Notes under the pieces: generated by a model
Databases searched by the model: none
What the model saw: the letters and a program-made list of their open reading frames with translations, nothing else
Told to the model about the DNA's origin: nothing
Program-made: the position numbers and the translations under genes
Shown here: positions 7,569-16,168 of the stretch, one piece after another
How positions within the stretch are numbered: position 1 is the first letter of the stretch
Layout: every line of letters starts with the position of its first letter
Assembly: GCA_964617875.1 (NCBI GenBank)
Contig: CAZUAI010000038.1
Span: 1 to 50,474 of the forward strand
Length of the DNA stretch: 50,474 nucleotides
DNA from: CAZMVY01 sp964617875
Lineage (GTDB): Bacteria; Planctomycetota; Phycisphaerae; UBA1845; PWPN01
Direction: 5' to 3'

Positions 7569-8567
7569 ATGCGCGCGATGGTCCTGACGGAAAACGCACC
7601 GATCGCCACCTCGCCCCTGCGAATGGAGGACCTGCCCGTCCCGCCTCCCGGCCCGGGCGAGGTCCGGCTGGCCGTGCGGTGCTGCGCGATCTGCCGGACC
7701 GACCTGCACGTAATCGAAGGCGACCTTCCACGGCAGAAGCTCCCGATCATTCCCGGCCATCAGGTCGTCGGCGTCGTGGACGCCGTCGGCCCCGGCTGCA
7801 TGCGTCTGCGGGCGGGCCAACGGGTCGGCGTGGCCTGGCTGCGCCACACCTGCGGACGGTGCGGCTTCTGCACCGCCGGCCGGGAGAACCTGTGCGAGGG
7901 CTCGCTCTTCACCGGCTATCACGCCGACGGCGGGTACGCCGAATACGCCGTCGCGCCGGAGGACTACGCATATGAGATCCCCGACGCCTTCACCGACACG
8001 GACGCCGCTCCCCTGCTCTGCGCGGGAATCATCGGCTACCGCGCCCTCAAGCGGAGCAACCTCCCGCGCAGAGGCACGCTGGGGATCTACGGCTTCGGCT
8101 CGTCGGCGCATGTGGTGATCCAGATCGCCCGGCACCGCGGTTGCGACGTCCACGTCGTGACGCGCGGCGAAAGCCACCGCGAGCTGGCCCGCCGGATGGG
8201 CGCTGTCTCGGTCGGCGAGAACGCCGCCGACATGCCGGTGAAGGTGGATAGCGCGATTATCTTCGCGCCGGCCGGGAACCTCGTGCCGCCCGCCCTGGCA
8301 TCGCTGAAGAAGGGCGGCACGCTCGCACTGGCCGGCATCTACATGACGGAGATCCCGCCGCTCGACTACGAGCGATGCGTGTTCTACGAGCGCAACATCG
8401 TCTCGGTGACAGCCAACACCCGCGCCGACGGCCGCGAACTCCTCGCCGAGGCCGCCGAGATCCCCATCCGCCCGCACGTGACGACGTACGCCCTCGCCGA
8501 CGCCAACCGGGCCCTGCAGGACCTGAAAAACGACAAGATTAACGGAACAGGCGTCCTGCTGCCGTAG
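7569..8567 (+). CDS. Zinc-dependent alcohol dehydrogenase family protein
   Basis: The protein is 332 residues of the medium-chain dehydrogenase/reductase superfamily. Catalytic zinc ligands are Cys42 (CRTDLH), His64 (GHQ) and a Cys in the LLCAG motif near residue 155; the usual GHE is GHQ, as in the AdhA-like subgroup. The structural zinc loop has Cys95, Cys98, Cys101 and Cys109. The Rossmann segment is GIYGFGSSAH. It should interconvert alcohols and aldehydes with NAD(P), but the substrate is not predictable. GGAG lies 9 bases before the ATG at 7569, which is preferred over the ATG at 7560 that overlaps that GGAG. It is divergent from cobA-hemD and probably monocistronic. Confidence 0.9.
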   Translation: MRAMVLTENAPIATSPLRMEDLPVPPPGPGEVRLAVRCCAICRTDLHVIEGDLPRQKLPIIPGHQVVGVVDAVGPGCMRLRAGQRVGVAWLRHTCGRCGFCTAGRENLCEGSLFTGYHADGGYAEYAVAPEDYAYEIPDAFTDTDAAPLLCAGIIGYRALKRSNLPRRGTLGIYGFGSSAHVVIQIARHRGCDVHVVTRGESHRELARRMGAVSVGENAADMPVKVDSAIIFAPAGNLVPPALASLKKGGTLALAGIYMTEIPPLDYERCVFYERNIVSVTANTRADGRELLAEAAEIPIRPHVTTYALADANRALQDLKNDKINGTGVLLP

Positions 8568-8701
8568 GGAAGAGTCGCAGCCCGTGCAAGCAGGCAAGAC
8601 GGGCCGCTCGTCCTGACGCCACGACAGACTCGACAGAACCCGCCCCGGACGCTATCGTACGCCTCATGGCGGCATCGGAACCGGATCGGCGGGACGGCGG
8701 G

Positions 8702-8995
8702 ATGGACCTGCGCGACTTCCAGCAGCTCATCGAGAAGATGTACTCCCACAAGGACCGCGCCCGCGGCTCCGCCGGAACGTTCATCTGGCTCATGGAGGAG
8801 GTCGGCGAACTGGCCGCCGCGATCGGCGAGGGAACGCTCGACGACAAGCGCGAGGAGTTCGCCGACGTCCTGGCGTGGCTCGCGACGCTGGCAAACGTGG
8901 AAGGGATCGACCTCACCGACGCGATTCAGGCCAAGTACGGCACGGGGTGCCCGGGCTGCGGGCGGATGGTCTGCACGTGCGACGAGAAGCCATGA
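8702..8995 (+). CDS. MazG-like nucleotide pyrophosphohydrolase
   Basis: The protein is about 97 residues and has the MazG metal-binding signature EEVGELAAAI followed by KREEFADVLAW (EExxE...ExxD), which binds Mg2+ to hydrolyse (d)NTPs to monophosphates. It represents a short single-domain member. It ends in a CPGCGRMVCTC cluster of four Cys, a probable small zinc site seen in some short MazG relatives. An in-frame ATG at 8666 would add 12 residues with no family-like sequence. I chose 8702 because similarity begins at MDLRDFQ; neither start has a clear Shine-Dalgarno. Its physiological substrate is unknown. Confidence 0.8.
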   Translation: MDLRDFQQLIEKMYSHKDRARGSAGTFIWLMEEVGELAAAIGEGTLDDKREEFADVLAWLATLANVEGIDLTDAIQAKYGTGCPGCGRMVCTCDEKP

Positions 8996-9035
8996 TGGCG
9001 GCGCGAATGCCCCCCGCGCGGAGGACGCAGGAACG

Positions 9036-9257
9036 ATGAGAAACAACCGGCTCGGCAGACGTTTCGCACGGTGCGGCCTGCTGGCGGCGCTGACCGCCGG
9101 CTGCCTCCTGAACTCGAACTGCCTGGCGATCTGGCAGCGCGAAGTTGAGGTCTTGAGCTACCCCGAAGTCAGCACCGAGCTGCTCTACGACAGCATCCTC
9201 GCCAACAACCAGCTCGGTCGCTGGCTGATCAAGTTCTGGAATATCCGCGCTTTCTGA
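9036..9257 (+). CDS. Small exported or lipoprotein-like hypothetical protein
   Basis: The protein is 73 residues and not recognised as a named family. It starts with MRNNRLGRRF, a short hydrophobic stretch (about residues 13-22), and a lipobox-like LTAGC at residues 19-23 followed by a second Cys (NSNC). This suggests export and possible lipidation. The mature part is about 50 residues, with no repeats. AGGA lies 4 bases before the ATG, and a short gap follows mazG, so the two may be co-transcribed. Such tiny lipoprotein-like ORFs are common in Planctomycetota. Real gene: fairly likely; function: none assignable. Confidence 0.6.
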   Translation: MRNNRLGRRFARCGLLAALTAGCLLNSNCLAIWQREVEVLSYPEVSTELLYDSILANNQLGRWLIKFWNIRAF

Positions 9258-9322
9258 CACGGGGGAGCAGGCGGCCGGGAGCCTTCCGTTCGGCGGGCCG
9301 CCGTGCAGGCAGACCCGACGTC

Positions 9323-9736
9323 TCAGGCGTGCTGGATGACGATGACGTTGTCCGGGAGGAACGCGAGTACCTTGCTCACCTCGTCCCAGGACAACTCGCC
9401 CTCACCGCAGCCGGGACGGGGGAGCAGCGTCTTCGCCTCACCCACGAGCGTGCAAAGCTCGCGGGCGCTTCGCTCGATGATCTGAAGGCTGGGCGGCGTC
9501 CACTCGTATTGCTTGATCGGAAAGCACAACAGCCCGGGCCGAACCACGTTGACGTGGTTTCCCCGCGCCGCGAGGACCCGCCCGAGGTCGATCTCGAAAC
9601 CCTGGTAGCGCCCGGCGGCCTCCTTCGCCAGGTTGGTGGCAAGTACCGCCGTGCCCTCCGCCGTGATCGCGCCGATCGTCGGAACGCACCGATACTCCGC
9701 TGGTTCGAACCAAAGGTTGCAGACCTTCTCTTTCAT
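9323..9736 (-). CDS. Macro-domain-like protein (ADP-ribose-type ligand binding)
   Basis: The protein is 137 residues. It has the general shape of a small macro-domain or phage-type ADP-ribose-phosphate phosphatase relative: an N-terminal strand, TNLAKEAAGRYQGFEIDLG, a middle LLCFPIKQYEWTPP, and near the C-terminus LLPRPGCGEGELSWDEV. In macro domains a GxGxGGLxW loop contacts the ligand phosphates; here it reads PGCGEGELSW. It probably binds ADP-ribose or a related nucleotide; hydrolysis is unproven. The start at 9736 is chosen because the longer frame adds no conserved residues. A TACAAT box at 9783-9788 on the minus strand is a possible -10. It is convergent with the preceding small ORF. Confidence 0.55.
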   Translation of the reverse strand: MKEKVCNLWFEPAEYRCVPTIGAITAEGTAVLATNLAKEAAGRYQGFEIDLGRVLAARGNHVNVVRPGLLCFPIKQYEWTPPSLQIIERSARELCTLVGEAKTLLPRPGCGEGELSWDEVSKVLAFLPDNVIVIQHA

Positions 9737-9879
9737 GGAGCCACCCGTAGAAATAACACCCTTCCCAAACCCAAAGGGCCGCATTGTACTCTATCGGCCA
9801 CGCCAACGCACAGTCCTGTAATAATGGGTACACGCTTCGTCGCAAGCCACGATCGCCGTTGCCCGAGGGCCCATCAGTG

Positions 9880-10030
9880 TGCAGTGCCACTGAAAGCCGA
9901 TGCGGCTCTTCGATCAAGGCGAGTGACGCGAGACATTTCCAGAGGGAAGGCCGACGCCCGAAATGGAAAACCGGATAGGCAAGACTGACGCGGCAGCCGA
10001 GTAGCCGAGCAACGGAGCCGCCGGGCTACG
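9880..10030. other. Structured intergenic region, possible RNA element
   Basis: The 313-base gap 9737-10049 has several nested inverted repeats: CAGTG-C-CACTG (9882-9892), AGCCG-ATG-CGGCT (9895-9907), CATTTC...GAAATG (9934-9965) with an inner GGG/CCC pair, and GTAGCC...GGCTAC (10001-10029). The density suggests a folded RNA or multi-hairpin terminator. Read on the plus strand, the order AAAACC, GACGC, GCCGGGCTAC loosely recalls GEMM/c-di-GMP-type elements, but the match is partial and the strand is unproven. Confidence 0.35.
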
Positions 10031-10049
10031 GATGAACGGACTGCCCCCC

Positions 10050-10607
10050 CTACTCATCACATTCCATCGGCTGCTGCGCGGTGACCTTTTGCGCGAGCCG
10101 GTGATAGGCCGTGACCACGTCACGGCAGATGAGGTCGATTCGTTCGCGGAGGTCTCGTCGTTCGCGGACGATGCGACTGACCATACGGCGGAGCCGGATG
10201 TGCCGTCGTTCCACGCGTTGGCGTTGGCGTTGCTCTTCCATCTCGTGCCCGACGACGTGGCACAGACGCGCCATGTCGAACGGCTTGGTGAACAGGTCGC
10301 GGACGCCGAGGCGCATGGCCTCGACCGCGCGGCCGACCGTGGGTTGTTCGGAGAGGAGGATGACGGAACTGTCGAGTTCAAGGTGGTTTCGCAAGGTGCG
10401 GGCCAGCGACAGCCCGTCGCAGTCCGGCAACTGCATCTCCGCGATGACGACGTCGGGCGTCTTCGCGGCGCAGGCGGCCACGGCCTCATCGGCCGTGCCG
10501 ACCCGGGCCACGTGGGCACGGAGCGACCGCTCAACACACTCCGCGATCGTGTCGGCAAGTTCGACGTCCTGCTCGACCAGGAGGACCTCGGCGCGTTCCG
10601 TTCGCAT
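10050..10607 (-). CDS. Receiver-domain protein with Glu at the phospho-acceptor site
   Basis: The protein is 185 residues. Residues 5-125 form a CheY-like receiver, and the rest is a charged Arg/Glu-rich helical tail with no DNA-binding motif. The usual phosphorylated Asp is Glu57 (VIAEMQLPDCDG), and the acidic pocket is Glu12-Gln13 in place of the usual Asp pair. The switch residue Ser86 and the conserved Lys108-Pro109 are kept. A Glu at this site often mimics the phosphorylated state, so this may be a constitutively active or phosphorylation-independent receiver. It lies 194 bases downstream of the HDOD kinase on the same strand. The start at 10607 has GGGA about 8 bases upstream. Confidence 0.8.
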   Translation of the reverse strand: MRTERAEVLLVEQDVELADTIAECVERSLRAHVARVGTADEAVAACAAKTPDVVIAEMQLPDCDGLSLARTLRNHLELDSSVILLSEQPTVGRAVEAMRLGVRDLFTKPFDMARLCHVVGHEMEEQRQRQRVERRHIRLRRMVSRIVRERRDLRERIDLICRDVVTAYHRLAQKVTAQQPMECDE

Positions 10608-10801
10608 TCGCTTTTCCCATGGCCGGACCGGCACCGGAATCCCTGCACAGTACACAAGTCCAAAAAAGGCCAGCGGGCGCGTCGGCCGCGAGAGCGAGGG
10701 GGAGGAGGGAGAAGGCCTCCGCTGCCCGTCTGGCCCGGATACTCGGCTTCCCTATCGAGTTCACTGACCCCGAGGGGGCATGAAGCGTTCGGCCGCGTGG
10801 C

Positions 10802-13099
10802 CTACTGGCTCGCCGTGCTGCTGGACGCCGCGAACTCCACGAAGGCTGTCGTGCCCTCCCCTGCTCGGCTGTCCAACCGCAGGCGCCCCCCATTGATTTC
10901 AATCCATCGCGCGGCCCGCGACAACCCGAGGCCACGCCCCCGCCCCGCAGGGCGGTGGGAGTAGAACGGGTCCATCGCACGCTCGAGCGTCTCGGGACCC
11001 ATACCCCGGCCGTTATCGTCCACGCGAATCACGACCCTTTCATCGGTCGGATCCCACTGACAGTTTACGACGATGCGCGGAGCGCGGCCCTCCATCGCTT
11101 CCGTCGCGTTGCGGATCAGCTCGTCAAACGCGGCCTCGACCTGCGCCGGATCCACGTCGATGGCCGGCAACTCGTCCGATAGTTCGAGCACGAGCTGGTC
11201 CGGCAGCAACGACGTGCGGTCCAGCCACGTGTCGCGAATGTGTTCCAATAACCTGCCGACGCCCACGGGCTTCTTCTGCGGCTCGGCGGGCTTGGCGAAA
11301 TCCATCAGTTCCGAAACGATCTGGCTGCACCGCCCCGCCTGTTCGGCAATGACGTCAGCCACTTTTCCCGTCGCCTCGTCCGGCGGCGCCGACTTCAGCA
11401 TCTGCGCGCGTCCGGAGATCACGGCGAGCGGGTTATTGAGTTCGTGTGCGGCGCCGGCGGCCATCTCGGCGACCATCGCCAGCGAGCGTGCGCGGGCCGC
11501 CTCCTGCTGCGCCTGCTGCAGACGGCGGTTGATCTCGGACAGATCCTCGTTGAGCCGCTGGGCGTGGTGATGCGATTCGACGTTGTGGAGCCACAGCCGC
11601 AGCGCCGTGAGGATCGCCCCGAACTCGGCGGATTCGCTCGTCCAGTGTGTCGCCGACGCGGCCTGCCCGGCGAGGAACGCCCCCGCGGTACATCGGCCGT
11701 TCTGCAGGATGGGGCAGAACCACGGCAGCGGCGCGTCGGCCCTGGTCTGGACGTACTCCGTCAGCGCCGGCGCAGCGACGGACGACGGGAGGAATACGAC
11801 CCCCGCGCCGCTGCCCGCGTCCGTCGCCCATCCGTCCGGCGCGGACACGGACGAACCATCGAGGCCGATCGACCGGACCGGGTTGTCCGGCCGTCCGTCG
11901 GCGATGCCCAGGTGCAGAAGCCCCGTTGAGCGGGAATAGAAGAACACGGCCACCGCCGGGGCTTCCAGGGCCTTCTGGATCGCCTCCGCCGCCGCGCCGC
12001 ACACGTCACCGACGGTCAGGCCGGCGGTCATTCGCCGGTTCATGGCGTGCAACGCCGCGAAATGGCGGCTGCGGACGGTCAGTTGCTGGTTCGATGCAGC
12101 GAGCGCCGCGTTCGCACGGCTCAGCTCCTCGTTGGCGTCCGACAGGGCCTTGATGTAAAGGTCGTGGCTCGTGAGCTGGTCAAGGCCGATCAGGTGCGCC
12201 CGCTCCTCGATGCAGGGGGCAAGCAGGCCGACGATCTCGTCGTACTGCGTCCGGCTGAGCCCGATCTGTTCAGCCAGGCGCGAGGCCGCAATGTCCGGGT
12301 GGAAGTTGCCGGAGTAGCCGAGCCGCAGCTCGCGGGCGAGCCGGTCGGCGAAATGCACGAGCCGGACCAGGTTCGCATGTTCGACCGAGGCCGGCAGGCC
12401 GGCCGGCCCCAGCTGGTGCAGCCAGATGCATTCGAGCAGCGACGGCGGGAACCGCCACTTCTGGGCCAGCCGCCGGCCCACAATCGTGTGGTCCACGCCG
12501 AGAAACTCGCGCTCCACATCCGCGATCGACCCGCGGACGGCGTTCGTCCGCCGAATGACGCGGTCGTAGCTCTTGGGCAGGCAGGCGTCGAGCGCCACCT
12601 TGCCGATGTCGTGCAGCAGTCCGCACACGAAGGCGAGATCGGGCTCGACGTGCAGGCGGGCCCGTTCGGCGGTCAGCTGCGCGGCGCACGCCACCGCAAG
12701 GCTGTGTTTCCAGAACTCCGCCCTGTCGAACTCCGTCGGAGGCTGCTCGTCACGCCGCGCGAAAACCTCGAAGACCTTGATCGACAGAACCGTGTTCCGC
12801 ACGGACTCGAAGCCGAGCAGCAGCACCGCCTTGTCGACCGTGGTCACAGGCGTCCCGACGGTCAGCGGCGTCTTTCGCGCCATCGCCAGGATCCGCGCCG
12901 TGAGCGACTGGTCCGACTCGATCAGCCGAACCACCTCGCGGGCACTCGAGTTGCCGGCGGTCGTCAGCTCCAGCAGGCGCGTGGCGACGGCGGGAAGCGT
13001 CGGCAGGCTGTCCAGCTGCGCCAGGAGCAATTCGACGCGTTCGCCCTTTCCGTTCGCGGCGGCCTGTGCCGGCGGCATCGTTCCGGCGTCCTGCGTCAT
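10802..13099 (-). CDS. HDOD-GAF-histidine kinase
   Basis: The protein is 765 residues and apparently cytoplasmic (no membrane segment). Residues about 20-215 are an HDOD domain that retains an HD pair (GLLHDIGKVALD). A helical linker and a GAF-like sensor follow (about 345-510), then a coiled coil. The dimerisation and phospho-acceptor box is AHELNNPL with His552. The HATPase domain has N-box DELIRNATEA (Asn664) and G-boxes DDNGRGMG and GRGRGLGLS. It should autophosphorylate His552 in response to an unknown signal. It starts 41 bases after the HTH-receiver gene, so the two are probably an operon and partners. HDOD proteins commonly act in stress or motility signalling. Confidence 0.92.
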   Translation of the reverse strand: MTQDAGTMPPAQAAANGKGERVELLLAQLDSLPTLPAVATRLLELTTAGNSSAREVVRLIESDQSLTARILAMARKTPLTVGTPVTTVDKAVLLLGFESVRNTVLSIKVFEVFARRDEQPPTEFDRAEFWKHSLAVACAAQLTAERARLHVEPDLAFVCGLLHDIGKVALDACLPKSYDRVIRRTNAVRGSIADVEREFLGVDHTIVGRRLAQKWRFPPSLLECIWLHQLGPAGLPASVEHANLVRLVHFADRLARELRLGYSGNFHPDIAASRLAEQIGLSRTQYDEIVGLLAPCIEERAHLIGLDQLTSHDLYIKALSDANEELSRANAALAASNQQLTVRSRHFAALHAMNRRMTAGLTVGDVCGAAAEAIQKALEAPAVAVFFYSRSTGLLHLGIADGRPDNPVRSIGLDGSSVSAPDGWATDAGSGAGVVFLPSSVAAPALTEYVQTRADAPLPWFCPILQNGRCTAGAFLAGQAASATHWTSESAEFGAILTALRLWLHNVESHHHAQRLNEDLSEINRRLQQAQQEAARARSLAMVAEMAAGAAHELNNPLAVISGRAQMLKSAPPDEATGKVADVIAEQAGRCSQIVSELMDFAKPAEPQKKPVGVGRLLEHIRDTWLDRTSLLPDQLVLELSDELPAIDVDPAQVEAAFDELIRNATEAMEGRAPRIVVNCQWDPTDERVVIRVDDNGRGMGPETLERAMDPFYSHRPAGRGRGLGLSRAARWIEINGGRLRLDSRAGEGTTAFVEFAASSSTASQ

Positions 13100-13139
13100 G
13101 CGTCATCTTCTCCGCGCGGCAGACGGCGCGACGGCCCCG

Positions 13140-13745
13140 TCACACCTGAATCAGGTTGGACATCCGGGTCAGAAGCTCGTTGATCTGGAACGGCTTCTGC
13201 AGAAAGTCGTTCGCCCCGGCCGCCATCAATTCGCTGATCTCGTCCCGGTCCACGACGCCGCTGATGATGATGATCTTCACGTGCTCGAACGCGGGGTTGC
13301 TGCGGAGCGTCCGGCACACGACGTTGCCGTTGATGTCCGGCAGTTTGAAGTCGAGGATGATCAGGTCCGGCCGAAACTGGTGCGTGAGCAACCCGGCATC
13401 GTACCCGCTGCTGGCGGTCTTCACCTCGAACCGACCGTCACGCTCCAGCAACTCGACCAGCATCTCGGTGATCGCTTCGTCGTCATCAACCACGAGGATG
13501 CGCTTCTTACCGGACGTCAGCTTGTCCAGCGGGATGTCGTTTTCCTTCATGAACTGGATGAGCGCGTCCCGCGGAATCCGTCGGAACCGCGATCCCGGAA
13601 CACGGAAACCCTTGAGCCTGCCGCTGTCGAAGCAGCGGATCACGGTCTGCTGGCTCACATTGCAGATCCGGGCGACCTCGCCAGTCGTGTAAACGCTCTT
13701 GGGCTCGCGCGCTTCGATCGCAACAGGCATGTCTGATGTGGTCAC
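13140..13745 (-). CDS. Response regulator with MerR/excisionase-type HTH and receiver domain
   Basis: The protein is about 201 residues. Residues about 16-64 form a small winged HTH of the MerR/excisionase type (YTTGEVARICNVSQQTV, then GFRVPGSRFRRI). Residues 81-201 are a complete CheY-like receiver with an Asp pair at 87-88, phospho-acceptor Asp132 (IILDFKLPD) and a conserved Lys-Pro near the end. The HTH-first order is unusual outside Planctomycetota-like genomes. A strong promoter with its -10 box at 13807-13812 excludes the longest frame (GTG at 13808). The GTG at 13745, with AAAGGAG 11 bases upstream, fits best; the ATG at 13730 is the alternative. The HDOD kinase follows directly. Confidence 0.88.
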   Translation of the reverse strand: MTTSDMPVAIEAREPKSVYTTGEVARICNVSQQTVIRCFDSGRLKGFRVPGSRFRRIPRDALIQFMKENDIPLDKLTSGKKRILVVDDDEAITEMLVELLERDGRFEVKTASSGYDAGLLTHQFRPDLIILDFKLPDINGNVVCRTLRSNPAFEHVKIIIISGVVDRDEISELMAAGANDFLQKPFQINELLTRMSNLIQV

Positions 13746-13806
13746 GGTGACATCCGCTCCTTTATGGGTCGCTGCAACCTTCCCAGCTTCGCCATCTTGC
13801 CCGCTC

Positions 13807-13836
13807 ACTATACACTTCGTCCCCCGCCTATGTCAA
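13807..13836 (-). promoter_or_regulatory. Strong sigma-70-type promoter of the HTH-receiver/HDOD-kinase operon
   Basis: On the minus strand a consensus TTGACA (13831-13836) is followed after 18 bases by TATAGT (13807-13812). The predicted transcript start near 13800 gives a leader of about 55 bases to the GTG at 13745. Confidence 0.8.
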
Positions 13837-13882
13837 CTTAATTACCGAGTTTCTCGCGAGGACTTCCCACTCCGTATGACTG

Positions 13883-15706
13883 CTACGGTCGTTCCGCCCT
13901 GAATCGGCCGCACAGGTGGAGGTGGAGCGTGTTGATGTCGGCCGGGGAGATGCCGCTGATCCGAGCGGCTTGGCCAAGCGTCCGCGGGAGGATCGCCGAC
14001 AGCTTCTCCCGGGCCTCGGCGCGGAGGGTTCGAATAGCCCCATAATCGAAGCTGCTTGGAATCTGGAGGGTTTCCAGTTGCCGGAATCGGTGAATCTGGC
14101 GAATCTGCCGCTGGATGTACCCATGGTACTTCGCACGTATCTCGGCTTGCTCCAGTACGTCAGCCGCGAATGACGCCATCTGAAGTCCACAATGTGCCGC
14201 CATGTCGGCGATGTGCGTCTCGGGCCGCCGGAGCCATTCCCGCAAGGGGATGCCGTCCTTCCGCACCGTGTCCAGCCACTGCTCCAACGCGGCAAGTTGC
14301 TCCTGTTTCTGGCGGAACCGCTCCCAGCGATCGTCATCGACGAGCCCAATCTGCCGTCCGATCGGCGTCAGCCGTTCATCCGCGTTGTCGCTGCGAAGCT
14401 GGAGCCGGTACTCGGACCGCGACGTGAACATCCGGTACGGCTCGTCGGGCGGGCGGGTGACGATGTCGTCGATCATCACGCCGATGTACGCGGCATCACG
14501 ACCGAGGACGAGGGCTTCGGTGCCGCGGACGCGGGCGACGGCGTTGATGCCCGCCATCAACCCCTGGGCGGCGGCCTCCTCGTAGCCGCTCGTTCCATTG
14601 ATCTGGCCGGCAAGGAACAGTCCGGGCAGGCGCTTGACCTCGAGCGTTGCGTCGATCTGGTCCGTGGGCACCCAGTCGTACTCGACCGCGTAGCCGTATT
14701 GCAGGATCCGTGCCCTCTCAAGCCCGACGATCGAGTGGACCATCGCCTCCTGCACGTCCCGCGGCAGCGACGTCGAGATGCCGTTGCAGTACACCCGTTC
14801 GCTATCGAGCCCCTCCGGTTCGAGAAAGACCTGGTGCTGGTCCTTGTCGGCGAAGCGAACGATCTTCGTTTCGATGCTGGGACAGTATCGCGGGCCCTGG
14901 CTCTGAATCTGACCGGAGTACATCGGTGCCCGGTGGAGGTTGGCCCGGATGAGTTCGTGGGTGGCGGTGTTCGTGGATGTGATCCAGCACGGAACCTGCG
15001 GCCGGTCGATCCGATCGGTCAGAAAGGAAAACGGGGTCGGCGGGCTGTCGCCGTGCTGCGTCTGAATGCGGCCATAGTCGATCGACTCGCGGTGCACCCG
15101 CGCCGGCGTTCCCGTCTTCAATCGCTCCAGCCGGAGGCCCAGCCGGCGGAGGGATTCGCTCAGCCCGGTTGCCGCCGGCTCGCCGACACGCCCGCCGGGC
15201 GTCTGCTCCTCGCCGCAGTGCAGCAGGCCGCGCAGGAACGTCCCGGCGGTCAGAACGACGGCCGACGCCCCAAACTCCCGGCCGTCGGCCAGCCGGGCTT
15301 GCAGGACACGCGGTGCGGCTTCGGCGAGTATCTCCTCCACGGTGCCCTCGATGAGATCCAGACCGCTCGTGGCCGTGAGGATTCGCCTCACCTCGGCGGC
15401 GTAGAGTTCCCGATCGGCTTGTGCCCGCGGCGACCAGACGGCGGGCCCCTTGCCGCGGTTGAGCATCCGAAACTGGATCCCGGTTGCGTCGGTCGCCAAC
15501 CCCATCAGCCCGCCAAGGGCATCGATCTCCCGCACGATCTGCCCTTTCCCCAGGCCCCCGATCGCCGGGTTGCACGACATTCGTCCGATGGCGTCCAGGG
15601 ACATGGTGACCAGCGCGGTCCGGCAGCCGAGCCGCGCGGCCGCGTGGGCCGCCTCGGCACCGGCGTGTCCGCCTCCAATCACGAGGATGTCGTATCGCTC
15701 ACCCAT
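13883..15706 (-). CDS. mnmG: tRNA uridine-5-carboxymethylaminomethyl modification enzyme MnmG (GidA)
   Basis: The protein is 607 residues, close to the usual 620-630. It has the FAD-binding VIGGGHAGAEAAHAAARLG at the N-terminus, the GidA signatures CNPAIGGLGKGQIVREIDALGG and PRYCPSIETKI (conserved Cys), and GQINGTSGYEEAAAQGL. The C-terminal helical domain contacts MnmE and tRNA. With MnmE it modifies U34 of several tRNAs in the cytoplasm. AAGG 5 bases before the ATG at 15706 fixes the start; the frame continues upstream but without conserved sequence. It lies downstream of the small exported protein on the same strand. MnmE is not in the window. Confidence 0.97.
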   Translation of the reverse strand: MGERYDILVIGGGHAGAEAAHAAARLGCRTALVTMSLDAIGRMSCNPAIGGLGKGQIVREIDALGGLMGLATDATGIQFRMLNRGKGPAVWSPRAQADRELYAAEVRRILTATSGLDLIEGTVEEILAEAAPRVLQARLADGREFGASAVVLTAGTFLRGLLHCGEEQTPGGRVGEPAATGLSESLRRLGLRLERLKTGTPARVHRESIDYGRIQTQHGDSPPTPFSFLTDRIDRPQVPCWITSTNTATHELIRANLHRAPMYSGQIQSQGPRYCPSIETKIVRFADKDQHQVFLEPEGLDSERVYCNGISTSLPRDVQEAMVHSIVGLERARILQYGYAVEYDWVPTDQIDATLEVKRLPGLFLAGQINGTSGYEEAAAQGLMAGINAVARVRGTEALVLGRDAAYIGVMIDDIVTRPPDEPYRMFTSRSEYRLQLRSDNADERLTPIGRQIGLVDDDRWERFRQKQEQLAALEQWLDTVRKDGIPLREWLRRPETHIADMAAHCGLQMASFAADVLEQAEIRAKYHGYIQRQIRQIHRFRQLETLQIPSSFDYGAIRTLRAEAREKLSAILPRTLGQAARISGISPADINTLHLHLCGRFRAERP

Positions 15707-15825
15707 ACGCCTTCGTGGCCCGGCGCATTGTAGCATACCGCGAACCCTGGAACGGCTTGCGAAGTACGGCCTCTCCTGGGGCCGCATCCTCCGCGGCACA
15801 CCGCGAAAGCGGCGGCGGCAGCGGG

Positions 15826-16098
15826 TTACTTCCGCTCCGTCTTCGCCACGGCCGCCTGGATCGGACGCCAGTCGGGCTGGCCCGAGCCGAGCCGGTATGC
15901 CTCGACGGTCCCGTCCGCGAACGCCCGCAAGACCATGCCCTCCGCGGCGATGATCCCCACGCAATTCCCGTGCGTGGGAACCCTGGCCACGCTGCCGATG
16001 GTCTGAGCCTGGACGTCAGGGCCGCCCCGGCCGGCGATGTTCAACGCCAGGAGCAGGGCAACGACGGCAAGCAGAATCGGTACGGCTCGGTTCGCCAT
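15826..16098 (-). CDS. Small membrane-anchored or exported protein of unknown function
   Basis: The protein is 90 residues. Residues 4-20 form one hydrophobic helix (VPILLAVVALLLALNIA), followed by an Ala-Gln-Ala-Gln stretch that could be a signal peptidase site, and then a soluble tail of about 60 residues. The tail (NCVGIIAAEGMVLRAFADGTVEAYRL) reads like one small beta-propeller-like or surface strand unit. AAAGGAT before the ATG supports the start at 16098. It sits between the DUF1611 gene (70-base gap) and mnmG (119-base gap) on the same strand. I recognise the general type from planctomycete genomes but no named family. Confidence 0.7.
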   Translation of the reverse strand: MANRAVPILLAVVALLLALNIAGRGGPDVQAQTIGSVARVPTHGNCVGIIAAEGMVLRAFADGTVEAYRLGSGQPDWRPIQAAVAKTERK

Positions 16099-16168
16099 GA
16101 CGATATCCTTTCGATTTTCGTGAGAAGCGGACGCAGCGAAGGCCTCGTGCCCCGCCCGTGCCACGATT

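Noticed and set aside
9882..9907. Cobalamin riboswitch suggested by a GCCACTG string
   Set aside because: The remaining conserved B12-element segments are missing; the string is explained by a short CAGTG-C-CACTG palindrome.
13746..13808. Longer N-terminus for the HTH-receiver (GTG at 13808)
   Set aside because: The start codon would lie within the -10 box of a consensus promoter, upstream of the transcript start.
14020..14040. tRNA T-loop-like GGTTCGAA string
   Set aside because: Inside mnmG with no cloverleaf around it. Similar strings at 9700 and 45773 also fail; no tRNA was found in the window.
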